A stretch of 64,000 nucleotides of DNA from Micromonospora craniellae (lineage in GTDB: Bacteria; Actinomycetota; Actinomycetes; Mycobacteriales; Micromonosporaceae), in NCBI RefSeq assembly GCF_014764405.1, contig NZ_CP061725.1:434001-498000 (forward strand), read 5' to 3'. Positions 44,983-52,672 of the stretch are shown piece by piece. The translations under genes and the position numbers were made by a program. Numbering within the stretch: the first letter of the stretch is position 1; each line of letters opens with the position of its first letter. The notes below the pieces were generated by a model. It was not told the origin of the DNA. It did no database searches and worked only from the letters and a program-made list of their open reading frames with translations.

Positions 44983-46608
44983 TCAGCCCCGGCCGTTGCG
45001 GGAGAGCACGAAGCCGAGCGGATTCACCCCGGCGGCCCGCAGGCGCTCGGCGAGCCGACGCAGGTCGGTCTGCCGGGTCCGGTCCCGCTCGACCACCACC
45101 ACCGCGGTGCCCTGCCGGGCCACGGCGACACCACGCTCGTCGGCCTCGGCCGGCGGGGCATTGTACAGCACCAGGCGGTGGTTGGCGCCCTGCCGCCAGG
45201 TGCCGAACCGGACGCTGCCGGCGCCCACGGTCACCTGGTCGTCGGCGGTCGCCTGGCCGTTGGTGGCCGGGTTGACACTCGCCTTGGCGGAGGTGACCCG
45301 GGGGATCGTGATCGTCGCCTCCGGATCGGTCGAGGGACGCGCGCCCGGCGGGTGCGGTGAGGGACGGCGGATCACCTCGGTGGGCGAGTCGTCCGGTCCC
45401 TCCATGCTCACCGGGCGGGCCGGCGCGGTACGCGGCTTGGGCACACTGGGCCGGCTCGGGTTGATGCTGGCCGGCAGCCGGTCCCGGTCGGCCTGCACCG
45501 CGGCCCGCAGCCGGTCGATCCGACCGCTGTCGTCGGCGACGAACACCTCGCGTCCGGCCACCGCCAGCGCCACGGCCAGACCGGCGGTGATCGCGCTGGC
45601 ATCCTCACGGGCGGTGACCACGGCGACCCGGGCCGGATGGCGGACCCGCTCGGCGATGGCCATCGCGACGTAGCGGACGTCCGCGTCGACGGCCCGCCCG
45701 CGCAGGCCGGTGTACCGGATGGTGCCCAGCAGCGGCAGGCCGGTGTTGTCCTTGGCGTCGACGACGGTACGCACCCGCCGGTCGAAGGACTCCCAGGCGA
45801 ACGCGAGCACCAGGCCGATCAGGGCGCCACCGAGCAGCCCGGCGGCCATCAGCATCGGCGCGTTGCCGGCCGCCGAGGTCAGTGCCCGCTCGGCGGACTG
45901 GGTGACCCAACCCGGGTTCACGTCGACCGCGGCGATCTCGGTGCGGGCGGAGTTGAGCTGGGTGAGCTGGTTGTTGATCGCACCCAACTCGGCGACCGCC
46001 ACGTTGCTGGCGGCGGTGTCCCGGGAGTTGTTGACCCGTCGTTGCGCCGCGGCCTGTTGCGTGGCGACCTTGTCGATGCTCTCGTCGTACGAGCGGAGCA
46101 TCTCCTCGCGCTGCCGCTCGTACATCGCCCGTCGGACGTTGAGGTAGCTCTCCGCGGCGAGGTTCGCGCCGAGCACCGCCTCGTCGGCGTCGCCCGCCTG
46201 GTAGACGAAGCGCAGGATCTGCCCACCGGTGGGCACCTCGACCTCGAGCGCGTCGCGGACCGAACGCTGGTCCGAGCCGAACTGGTCGGCGAGCTTCCCG
46301 ACCACCTCGGTGCCGGTGGCGATGCGGCTCTCCACGTTCATGTTCACCGCCCGGTCGGCGTTCGCGCCACTGGGCGTGAAGGCGTCGGTGACCACCGGAC
46401 GGACCGCCACCACCGCGTTGGCGGTCACCGCCGACGGGGCCAGGAACGCGTAGCCCGCAGCGGCCACCAACCCGAGCGCGGCGACTGCGGCGACCTGCCG
46501 GATCCGGTGCAACGGCACGCGCAGCACGTCGGTGATGGTGACGGACCGAGGCGACGTCTCGGCGTTCGCACCATCGTTGGCCCAGGGGCTGGGAGCGGCA
46601 TCAGTCAT
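44983..46608 (-). CDS. Wzz-type chain-length protein fused to a degenerate tyrosine-kinase-like domain
   Basis: The 541 residues start with a cytoplasmic tail, a membrane segment ('VAAVAALGLVAAAGYAFLA', about 39-57), and a coiled extracytoplasmic region. A second membrane segment, 'MLMAAGLLGGALIGLVLAF', follows at about 250-270. This is the Wzz/GumC layout. A cytoplasmic domain then resembles bacterial tyrosine kinases ('VAVVTAREDASAITAGLAVA' leading to 'VFVADD'), but the Walker A lysine motif (GEGKST in the family) is missing and no Tyr-rich tail is present. A Pro/Ser-rich stretch interrupts the domain. It probably sets chain length without kinase activity. Confidence 0.78.
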   Translation of the reverse strand: MTDAAPSPWANDGANAETSPRSVTITDVLRVPLHRIRQVAAVAALGLVAAAGYAFLAPSAVTANAVVAVRPVVTDAFTPSGANADRAVNMNVESRIATGTEVVGKLADQFGSDQRSVRDALEVEVPTGGQILRFVYQAGDADEAVLGANLAAESYLNVRRAMYERQREEMLRSYDESIDKVATQQAAAQRRVNNSRDTAASNVAVAELGAINNQLTQLNSARTEIAAVDVNPGWVTQSAERALTSAAGNAPMLMAAGLLGGALIGLVLAFAWESFDRRVRTVVDAKDNTGLPLLGTIRYTGLRGRAVDADVRYVAMAIAERVRHPARVAVVTAREDASAITAGLAVALAVAGREVFVADDSGRIDRLRAAVQADRDRLPASINPSRPSVPKPRTAPARPVSMEGPDDSPTEVIRRPSPHPPGARPSTDPEATITIPRVTSAKASVNPATNGQATADDQVTVGAGSVRFGTWRQGANHRLVLYNAPPAEADERGVAVARQGTAVVVVERDRTRQTDLRRLAERLRAAGVNPLGFVLSRNGRG

Positions 46609-47143
46609 TGAACTTCTTCACCGTTTGTTGTGGGTTGCCGATGACCACGACCCCGGGCGGCACGTCCGTCCGCACCACGGTCGCGGCCCCCACCACGCTG
46701 TCCCGACCGATCCGTACGCCCTTCATGACCAGCGCGTGCGCGCCGATCCACACGTTGTCCTCGACGGTGATCGGCGCCAGGGTGGCCGACGTGGGTGGAT
46801 CGTGCCGCTGAGCCGGTGGCAGGTTGTGGAAGTCATTGTCCAGCAACTCGCAGTCGGACAACAGGCACCGATTCCCGATCGTCACCGACGTCCACGTGCC
46901 CACCCATGTCGCGTTGAGCAGGCAGTCGGCCCCGACCCGCACCTCACCGGGCCCGGCGAAGCGGACCAGCTTGTTGAGCCGCGTCCGGTCACCGATGGTC
47001 ACCCGCACCCCACGCCGCAGACGGATGCGCCCACGGATCTCGACGTCCCGTCCGAGAGTCAGGCGCGGGTAGCGCAGGCTGTACCAGCGACGCTTGATCA
47101 CGAAGACCATCCGCACCACGACGCCACGCCGGATGCCGCTCAA
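46601..47143 (-). CDS. Hexapeptide-repeat acyltransferase
   Basis: The 180-residue protein has left-handed beta-helix hexapeptide repeats: 'GRDVEIRGRIRLRRGVRVTI', then 'PITVEDNVWIGAHALVMKGV', 'IGRDSVVGAATVV' and the closing 'VPPGVVVIGNP'. This is the CysE/NodL/WbbJ type that acetylates sugars with acetyl-CoA. The His in 'LDNDFHNLP' is a candidate catalytic residue. It overlaps the Wzz-like gene by 8 bp. Acetylation of the repeat unit is the likely role. The 93-bp gap to the propeller gene is unusually AT-rich and may hold a promoter. Confidence 0.83.
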   Translation of the reverse strand: MSGIRRGVVVRMVFVIKRRWYSLRYPRLTLGRDVEIRGRIRLRRGVRVTIGDRTRLNKLVRFAGPGEVRVGADCLLNATWVGTWTSVTIGNRCLLSDCELLDNDFHNLPPAQRHDPPTSATLAPITVEDNVWIGAHALVMKGVRIGRDSVVGAATVVRTDVPPGVVVIGNPQQTVKKFND

Positions 47144-47236
47144 CGAGCCTCCCCACGTTCAGTGGGCCGGCGACGGTGGATCCGCCGCCGACCCAACGTG
47201 AACAATCTACTGAGGTTACATTACGAACAGTGAACG

Positions 47237-49231
47237 CTACTGCACGGAGAAGAATATCGACGGAGTCGACCAGGTCAGCTCCGTGGTAGCGGTGGCGATC
47301 ACCGTAGCCCCGGTGCCGTCGACCACCGCAGCGGGGGCCAGGGTCGGATCGAAGGGCACGCTGCGCAGCGACCCGTCGGTGGCCCCGTAGACGATCTTCC
47401 CGTCCACCCAGGCCATGCCGCGCACCGTGGACCAGGTGACCCCGGTGGTCGGCAGGCTGAACTCGGTGGCGCCGAGGTAGTTTCCGTCGATCTCGAAGAA
47501 CCGGTAGTAGAGGTTGTTCGTCCCGGTACGCGTGTAGTAGAGCCGGCCGTCGAGGAAGAACGCCCCGGTCAGCTGGGCCGGGTTGAACCAGTCGTTGTAG
47601 CCGGACGCCTCCCACGGCGCGCCGATGGTGGCGCCGTTGAACATCGAGATGTCGATCCGGCTCCCGGTGGGCGAGCCGGAGACCAGCCGCGACCAGTAGA
47701 TCCGGTCGTCCACCCGCCAGGTGGCCCCGGCACCGGTGTAGTTGGCCTGGGTCACCGTGGTGGCGGTGCCGAGGGTGCTGCCGTCGAACGGCACCTTCGC
47801 CAACTCACCGCTGCCGACGTTCAGGTACAGGTGGCCACTGGCGGCCGTCGGAGGGTTGCGCGGAGTGATGGTGCGTCCACCGCTGACTGGGAACATGCCC
47901 AGCCGGCCGTGGTACTCGTTGCCCATGCCGTCGGAGTTGTGCCCGAAGTAGAGGCCGTCCGGGCCGCGCCAGAGGACCGGCACGGTCGAGCCCCACGAGC
48001 TGGCGCCCGAGGGCAGGGCCGAGCCGCCGCTACGACGCGGGTTCCAGTTCACCGGCATGCCGGTGGCCGGGCTGACCGCGCCGATGCCGAGCCGGTCGAT
48101 CGCCCCGGGCCCGGCCTTGTCGCTGGCGTTCGGGTTGTTCAGCCAGCGGAAGTGCCCGCCGAGGTAGATGACGTTGTCGGCCACCTCGACCGAGGTGATG
48201 GTGTCGTTGCCGGTGAAGTTGGTCCAGGTGGCGTTCTGGCCACTGCCCCGAGCCGCGGTCTCGAAGCGCACCAGCACGTCGCAGTACGCCGACGGCCAGC
48301 CCGCGCCGCCGTTGGTGACGACGGCGAACCAGCTCCCGTCAGCACCGAACCGGATGTCCTGCACGTAGTGGACGAAGGTGGTGGGTGACGCGCACGGCGC
48401 CACAAACCGCTCGCTGCTCCAGTCGATCACGCTGGGCGTACCGGTCAGGTCGATCAGCGCGATCTGGTTGCGTGGCAGGTCGTTGACGAACATGAAATTG
48501 CCGCCGACCACGAGCGTGTTGCCGTCCGGCGACACGTCGATCGTCCAGGCGTACATGCTGGTGCCGTGCCGGCCGACCGAGGTGTTGATGTTGAAGGTCG
48601 GGTCGATCGCACCGGTGGTCGCGTCGAGCCGGCCGAGCCCGGCGTGCGCCGTGCCGTTGAGCCAGTTGAACGCACCGGCCACGTACAGCCAGTTGCCGTG
48701 CAGCACCATGTCGCGCACGGTGCCGCCGTCGGACCGGCCCACCCAGGTGTCGATGATCATGCCGGTGGCCGGGTCGAGCGCCACCAGGTTGCGGCGGGCC
48801 ACCCCGTTGACGTTCTTGAAGACACCACCGACGATCAGCGTCCCGCCGGGACCGGCGATGAGCGAGTTGACCGCCCCGTCGAGCACCGGCAGGAAGGTGG
48901 TGGAGATCGTCCCGGTGGTCCGGTCGTAGGCGAAGAGATAACGCTGGGTGGTCCACGACGAACTGACGGTCTGCCGGATCTGGGTGAAGCTGCCTCCCAC
49001 GAACACCGTGTTGCCGACCTGTGCGAAGGCACGGGCCTCACCGTCCCGCGCGTGCGGGGTCTCGTCGGCGGGGTTCGCGGACACCAGAGTCGCCGGTTCG
49101 GGGACCGGCACCACGGCGGCGGATGTCGCGCTGGGCACGGCCAGGACGGCCGCGACGGTTGCTAATGCGACAGCCCCTGCCCGTACGCGCTTTCGGCGGG
49201 TGTTCCGCCACGGGAAGGAGATTATGGGCAC
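47237..49231 (-). CDS. Secreted beta-propeller protein
   Basis: The 664-residue protein starts with a basic stretch and a hydrophobic signal, 'AGAVALATVAAVLAVPSATSAA', with likely cleavage after about residue 39. The mature part is a series of blade-like repeats: 'VFVGGSFTQIRQTV', 'LIVGGVFKNVNGVARRNLVA', 'LYVAGAFNWLNGTAHAGLG', 'LVVGGNFMFVNDLPRNQIAL' and 'IYLGGHFRWLNNPN'. This V-GG-x-F-x-x-N pattern is that of delta-60/NHL-like propellers found in secreted actinobacterial proteins. No catalytic motif is visible. It may bind the island's glycan at the cell surface; this is inferred from context. Confidence 0.8.
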   Translation of the reverse strand: MPIISFPWRNTRRKRVRAGAVALATVAAVLAVPSATSAAVVPVPEPATLVSANPADETPHARDGEARAFAQVGNTVFVGGSFTQIRQTVSSSWTTQRYLFAYDRTTGTISTTFLPVLDGAVNSLIAGPGGTLIVGGVFKNVNGVARRNLVALDPATGMIIDTWVGRSDGGTVRDMVLHGNWLYVAGAFNWLNGTAHAGLGRLDATTGAIDPTFNINTSVGRHGTSMYAWTIDVSPDGNTLVVGGNFMFVNDLPRNQIALIDLTGTPSVIDWSSERFVAPCASPTTFVHYVQDIRFGADGSWFAVVTNGGAGWPSAYCDVLVRFETAARGSGQNATWTNFTGNDTITSVEVADNVIYLGGHFRWLNNPNASDKAGPGAIDRLGIGAVSPATGMPVNWNPRRSGGSALPSGASSWGSTVPVLWRGPDGLYFGHNSDGMGNEYHGRLGMFPVSGGRTITPRNPPTAASGHLYLNVGSGELAKVPFDGSTLGTATTVTQANYTGAGATWRVDDRIYWSRLVSGSPTGSRIDISMFNGATIGAPWEASGYNDWFNPAQLTGAFFLDGRLYYTRTGTNNLYYRFFEIDGNYLGATEFSLPTTGVTWSTVRGMAWVDGKIVYGATDGSLRSVPFDPTLAPAAVVDGTGATVIATATTELTWSTPSIFFSVQ

Positions 49232-49402
49232 GCTGCGCCTCCTGGCTGGACGGGAATGTGCGTTGCGTAGCCTCTCCCGTCCACCCCGGGGGCGATATCC
49301 GCCGATTGGGCGGTCAGTTCATCCAGTTGCGGACATCACCGCGGGCGGTCGTATGTCGGACAGCACCGGTACGGCATCCGACCGCCCGCAGGTTGCCTGA
49401 GG

Positions 49403-51112
49403 TCAGCGACTCCCTCCGGTGGGTTGCCGCAGATAGCTGTCCCGTCCGGCGGCGGCGAAACCGGCCACCGCCGCGGCGTCCTGGTTCATTGTCATGTTGC
49501 AGACGTTCGTCGTCTTCGTCATGCCCGGCGAGTTGAAGTAGATCGCGGCCTTGATCTTGGGGTGGGCCTTCAGCGCCGCCGGGAACTCCTCGAACCACCG
49601 CCGCTTCGCGTTCGGGTCGCCGCTGTCGAAGTTCGTGCCGAACTCGGCCAGCATCCGGGGCTTGCCCTTGCCGATGCCGGTGTCGTCCAACCACCGGTAG
49701 AACGAACCGATGGTGGTACTCGGGCTCTTCCAGGTCGTACTGCCGTTGCAGACGTGGAAGTTGTACGGATCCCAGGCCACCCAGTCGACGTAGTCGTCAC
49801 CCGGGTACAGGCCGGCGTACCGGTTGTAGTGACCGGACCAACCCATCATCGTCCAGACCCACACCGCGTTACGGACGTCCGCCGCGGCGAACCGGTCGTG
49901 CACGTACCGCCACGCGCGGACGAACTCCGCGTCGCTGCCCTTGGCCGGTTCGTCCTCCGGCTCGTGGTCGAAGCCCATGAACACCGGCACCCCGGTCGCC
50001 TTGATCCGGCCGGCCACCGCGTCGATGGTCTGGTCGTACCGACCGCTGTACACGTCCCGCCAGGTGAGCACCGTCCCGGACGAGAAGACCCGGCTCTCCC
50101 AGGCGAAGAACATCAGTCGGCCCTCGCGCATCTGCTGCTGCTGGTACGCGTCGGGGAAGGCACCGTTGCTGCCGGTGTTGGAGAAGTCGTGGTAGCGGTG
50201 CACGATGTCGAACGTCCGCCCGACCTGCTTCTCCACGTCGGTGATCGCCTTACCGTGATCCCATCCGCTGCCCGCGCTGGAGGGTGAGTACATCCCCCAC
50301 CAGGCACCGCAGGAGGGCACCAGCTTCGCCGACACCTCGCCGCACTTGCCGGGGTCCGCCGGTGGCCTGGTCGGCGTCGGGCTGGGCCGCGCCGGGCTCG
50401 GACTCACGCTCGGCGAGACGCTCGGCGAGACGGGCGGCCGGGTCGGCAGCGCGGCCGAGGGGGTCGGCGAGGCGCTGGACGGCGCGACCGTCGGGCCGGT
50501 ACCCACGTCGTAGCTCAACAACAGCCGAGGGCGTATGTCCGGGTTGCGGTTCTCCCCCGACGCCCAGTAGATCCGGGTGTTCAGACCGGCCTGTGCCAGC
50601 GACACCGTCCAGGTGCCGTTGCCGGCGACCAGCCCGGAGACGTCCCATTCGTTGAAGCCCTTGCCGACCCCGGTCACCGAGTCCAGGGCGTTGCCGACCT
50701 GCCCCGGCACCGGCCGGGCGGCACGGGCATCGAGCCCGGACTCGTGCGCGGTCACCGTGGCGTCGAACGCCTGCCAGGCATGCACCCGCAACACCGCGCG
50801 CACGTTCACCGCGTTGGCGGGCAGCGAGGTCACCGAGAAGGCGAGGACCGCCTCCCGGGCCCCACGGAAGTTGCCGTCACACGGGGCGGCGCAGGTGGCC
50901 AGCGTCGTCTTCACACTGTTGTCGCCGTCCTGCGGGACCATCGTGGCAGTGGTGTCGAACACCACCGGAATGGAAAGATCGTCGTCGGCGATCAGGGGCA
51001 CCATGGTCGCGCCGAGACCCAGTACGACCGTGGTGCTCAGGACACCGAGGACCACGGCCTTGCGCCGGGGGCCACGGTGCCGGATGAGGCGGTGCAGTCC
51101 GCGCCTGCTCAC
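49403..51112 (-). CDS. Secreted GH26-like glycoside hydrolase with CBM96-type domain
   Basis: The 569 residues run as follows. A signal or anchor comes first ('AVVLGVLSTTVVLGLGATMV', about 19-38). A DNRLRE/CBM96-like beta domain (about 45-205) contains 'REAVLAFSVTSLPANAVNVR' and 'GFNEWDVSGLV'. A Pro/Ser/Thr linker (about 206-255) and a GH26-like TIM barrel follow. The barrel's candidate acid/base is the Glu of 'VFMGFDHEPEDEPAKG' and the candidate nucleophile is the Glu of 'PRMLAEFGTNFDSGD'. GH26 includes mannanases and related endo-enzymes. As the first gene of the island, it may trim or release the polymer. The GTG start has AAGGAG eight bases upstream. Confidence 0.82.
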   Translation of the reverse strand: MSRRGLHRLIRHRGPRRKAVVLGVLSTTVVLGLGATMVPLIADDDLSIPVVFDTTATMVPQDGDNSVKTTLATCAAPCDGNFRGAREAVLAFSVTSLPANAVNVRAVLRVHAWQAFDATVTAHESGLDARAARPVPGQVGNALDSVTGVGKGFNEWDVSGLVAGNGTWTVSLAQAGLNTRIYWASGENRNPDIRPRLLLSYDVGTGPTVAPSSASPTPSAALPTRPPVSPSVSPSVSPSPARPSPTPTRPPADPGKCGEVSAKLVPSCGAWWGMYSPSSAGSGWDHGKAITDVEKQVGRTFDIVHRYHDFSNTGSNGAFPDAYQQQQMREGRLMFFAWESRVFSSGTVLTWRDVYSGRYDQTIDAVAGRIKATGVPVFMGFDHEPEDEPAKGSDAEFVRAWRYVHDRFAAADVRNAVWVWTMMGWSGHYNRYAGLYPGDDYVDWVAWDPYNFHVCNGSTTWKSPSTTIGSFYRWLDDTGIGKGKPRMLAEFGTNFDSGDPNAKRRWFEEFPAALKAHPKIKAAIYFNSPGMTKTTNVCNMTMNQDAAAVAGFAAAGRDSYLRQPTGGSR

Positions 51113-51221
51113 TCAGACTCCTTGTGAATTCGGCGATAACGCTTTGGAGCGTATCGGCGTACACAACAGAGCGTGCGAATGACCGGGGTACCTAAGCGGG
51201 TCTTAAAGTTCACCTAAGCGG
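51113..51221 (-). promoter_or_regulatory. Likely promoter/operator region of the glycan island
   Basis: Upstream of the GH26-like gene, two perfect 10-bp direct repeats, ACCTAAGCGG, lie at 51190-51199 and 51212-51221. They are spaced 22 bp start to start, about two helical turns, as expected for a regulator binding one face. Closer in, at 51134-51155, GATAACGCT and AGCGTATC form an interrupted inverted repeat. No convincing -35/-10 pair was found. Nothing else in 51222-51526 looks like a gene; it holds the palindrome listed separately. Confidence 0.45.
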
Positions 51222-51351
51222 ATGCTGCGACACCGCACCCGGCCGGAGCTGCGGCAGACTGTCGGCGGTGCTGCGGCTGCACATCCACCGAGCCGCAGGT
51301 CAGCGCCGCAACGGGTGCCACATCTGCGCGCCGGACCTGCTCGCCCCCGCC

Positions 51352-51420
51352 GATCATGGAGTTGTGGCGGTGCTTTTGTCCCATCTTGGGGCTCTTCGTT
51401 CCAGCCACAAGTCCATGATC
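51352..51420. repeat. Imperfect 17-bp inverted repeat, possible dispersed palindrome
   Basis: GATCATGGAGTTGTGGC at 51352-51368 and GCCACAAGTCCATGATC at 51404-51420 are complementary at 16 of 17 positions, around a 35-nt centre rich in T and G. It lies in the 414-bp non-coding gap between aroE and the GH26-like gene. It could fold to end aroE transcription. It also looks like a miniature mobile or REP-like palindrome. Copy number in the genome would decide. Confidence 0.65.
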
Positions 51421-51526
51421 GCCGGGCAGGGGGACGGGGTGGGGTGTGGGCCCGTGGTGGCGAGATACGGGGCCTGGGGTGGGGGGGAGCTTGGGGCAGG
51501 CTGGCTGGCGGTGACTCCTGTGGCAG

Positions 51527-52672
51527 TCAGTCGACCCGAGCGGCGGTCAGGGCGGCGGCCATCGCGGCGCGGGGAGCGGGGACGCCGGTGAACTGCTCGA
51601 ACTGGCCGACGGCCTGCGCCAGCAGCAGGTCCAGGCCGGAGACGACGGGGCAGCCGACGGCAGCGGCTGAGGCGGCCAGCGGGGTCGGCCACGGATCGTA
51701 GATGGCGTCGAAGAGCACCGTGGTAGGACGCCAACGCACCACACCGGCAAGCTCGTCGGCAGCGCCCTTCGGCACGGTGGAGATCAGCAGGTCGACGTCG
51801 GTCAACGCCACCGCGTCCGCCCAGGGAGCGGCGGTCAGGGCGAGCCCCAGCGCGGTCGCCACCGGCGCCAACTCGTCGACGGCCGCCCTGCGACGGGCCA
51901 CCACGGTCACCCCGGTCGCACCCAACCGGGCCGCCGCCGCCAGCGCCGCCCGCGCCGTGCCACCCGCACCCAGCACCGTGACAGTCGCACCCGCACCCAC
52001 CACAGCGGCGGCCGCGCCCGCACCCAGCCCGGTGACAGCACCACCCGCACCTAGCGCGCTGACGGCACCACCCGCATCCGATACGGCACCCGGACCACCT
52101 ATCCCCGACACCGTGCCAGGACCGCCACCCGACGGCGAGCCGGGGCCGACTCCACCCGACTCCACGCCGAGGTCACGCACGCCCGACACCAAGCCGAGAC
52201 GACCCGCACCCGTGTCGACGCCACGGTCACCCCGGCCCGACACCTCGCCGAGGCCACCCGCACCCGACGGCGTGCCGGCACCCGCCGCACCGGACACCAC
52301 GCGAGGGGCACTCGCACCGCCTGCGGACGTCAGCACGTCGACCATGCCGGTGACGTCGGTGTTGTCCGCGTACCAGGTGCCGTCGGGGCGGCGTACCAGC
52401 GTGTTGGCCGCGCCGACGGCGGCGGCGACCGGCGAGACCTCGGCGGCGACGGTCAGCGCCGCCTCCTTGCCGGGCATGGTCACCGACAGTCCGGCCCACT
52501 CCGGGCCCAGGCCGGCGACCAGGTCCGGCAGCTCCGCCGCCGCGCACTCGATCCGGGTGTACGACCACCCGGTGAGCCCGGCGGCGGCGTACCCGGCATT
52601 GTGGATCACCGGGGAGAGCGAGTGGGCGATCGGCTTGCCCAGCACTGCCGCCCGCCGTGCCGCCACCGTCAC
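51527..52672 (-). CDS. aroE: Shikimate dehydrogenase with large low-complexity insertion
   Basis: The enzyme reduces 3-dehydroshikimate with NADPH. Both domains are recognisable: 'VLGKPIAHSLSPVIHNAGY' and 'LSVTMPGKEAAL' (catalytic Lys69), 'ADNTDVTGMVDVL' (catalytic Asp106), then 'VTVLGAGGTARAALAAAARL' for NADPH. The length is 381 instead of about 270. The extra 110 residues (about 119-227; bases 51992-52318) are a Gly/Ser/Val/Ala-rich repeat tract between the catalytic and cofactor domains, with recurring 'VSG-x-GGxG' units. The frame stays open, so the gene may still work. Its stop is 414 bp from the glycan island. Confidence 0.92.
   Translation of the reverse strand: MTVAARRAAVLGKPIAHSLSPVIHNAGYAAAGLTGWSYTRIECAAAELPDLVAGLGPEWAGLSVTMPGKEAALTVAAEVSPVAAAVGAANTLVRRPDGTWYADNTDVTGMVDVLTSAGGASAPRVVSGAAGAGTPSGAGGLGEVSGRGDRGVDTGAGRLGLVSGVRDLGVESGGVGPGSPSGGGPGTVSGIGGPGAVSDAGGAVSALGAGGAVTGLGAGAAAAVVGAGATVTVLGAGGTARAALAAAARLGATGVTVVARRRAAVDELAPVATALGLALTAAPWADAVALTDVDLLISTVPKGAADELAGVVRWRPTTVLFDAIYDPWPTPLAASAAAVGCPVVSGLDLLLAQAVGQFEQFTGVPAPRAAMAAALTAARVD

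Noticed and set aside
37577..51526. Integrated element with integrase or transposase carrying the glycan island
   Set aside because: No integrase, transposase, tRNA or flanking direct repeats were seen, and base composition matches the neighbours. The island may be accessory, but transfer is not proven here.
51992..52318. Mobile element inside aroE
   Set aside because: No terminal inverted repeats, transposase or target duplication; the tract is simple in-frame repeats with the flanking domains intact.
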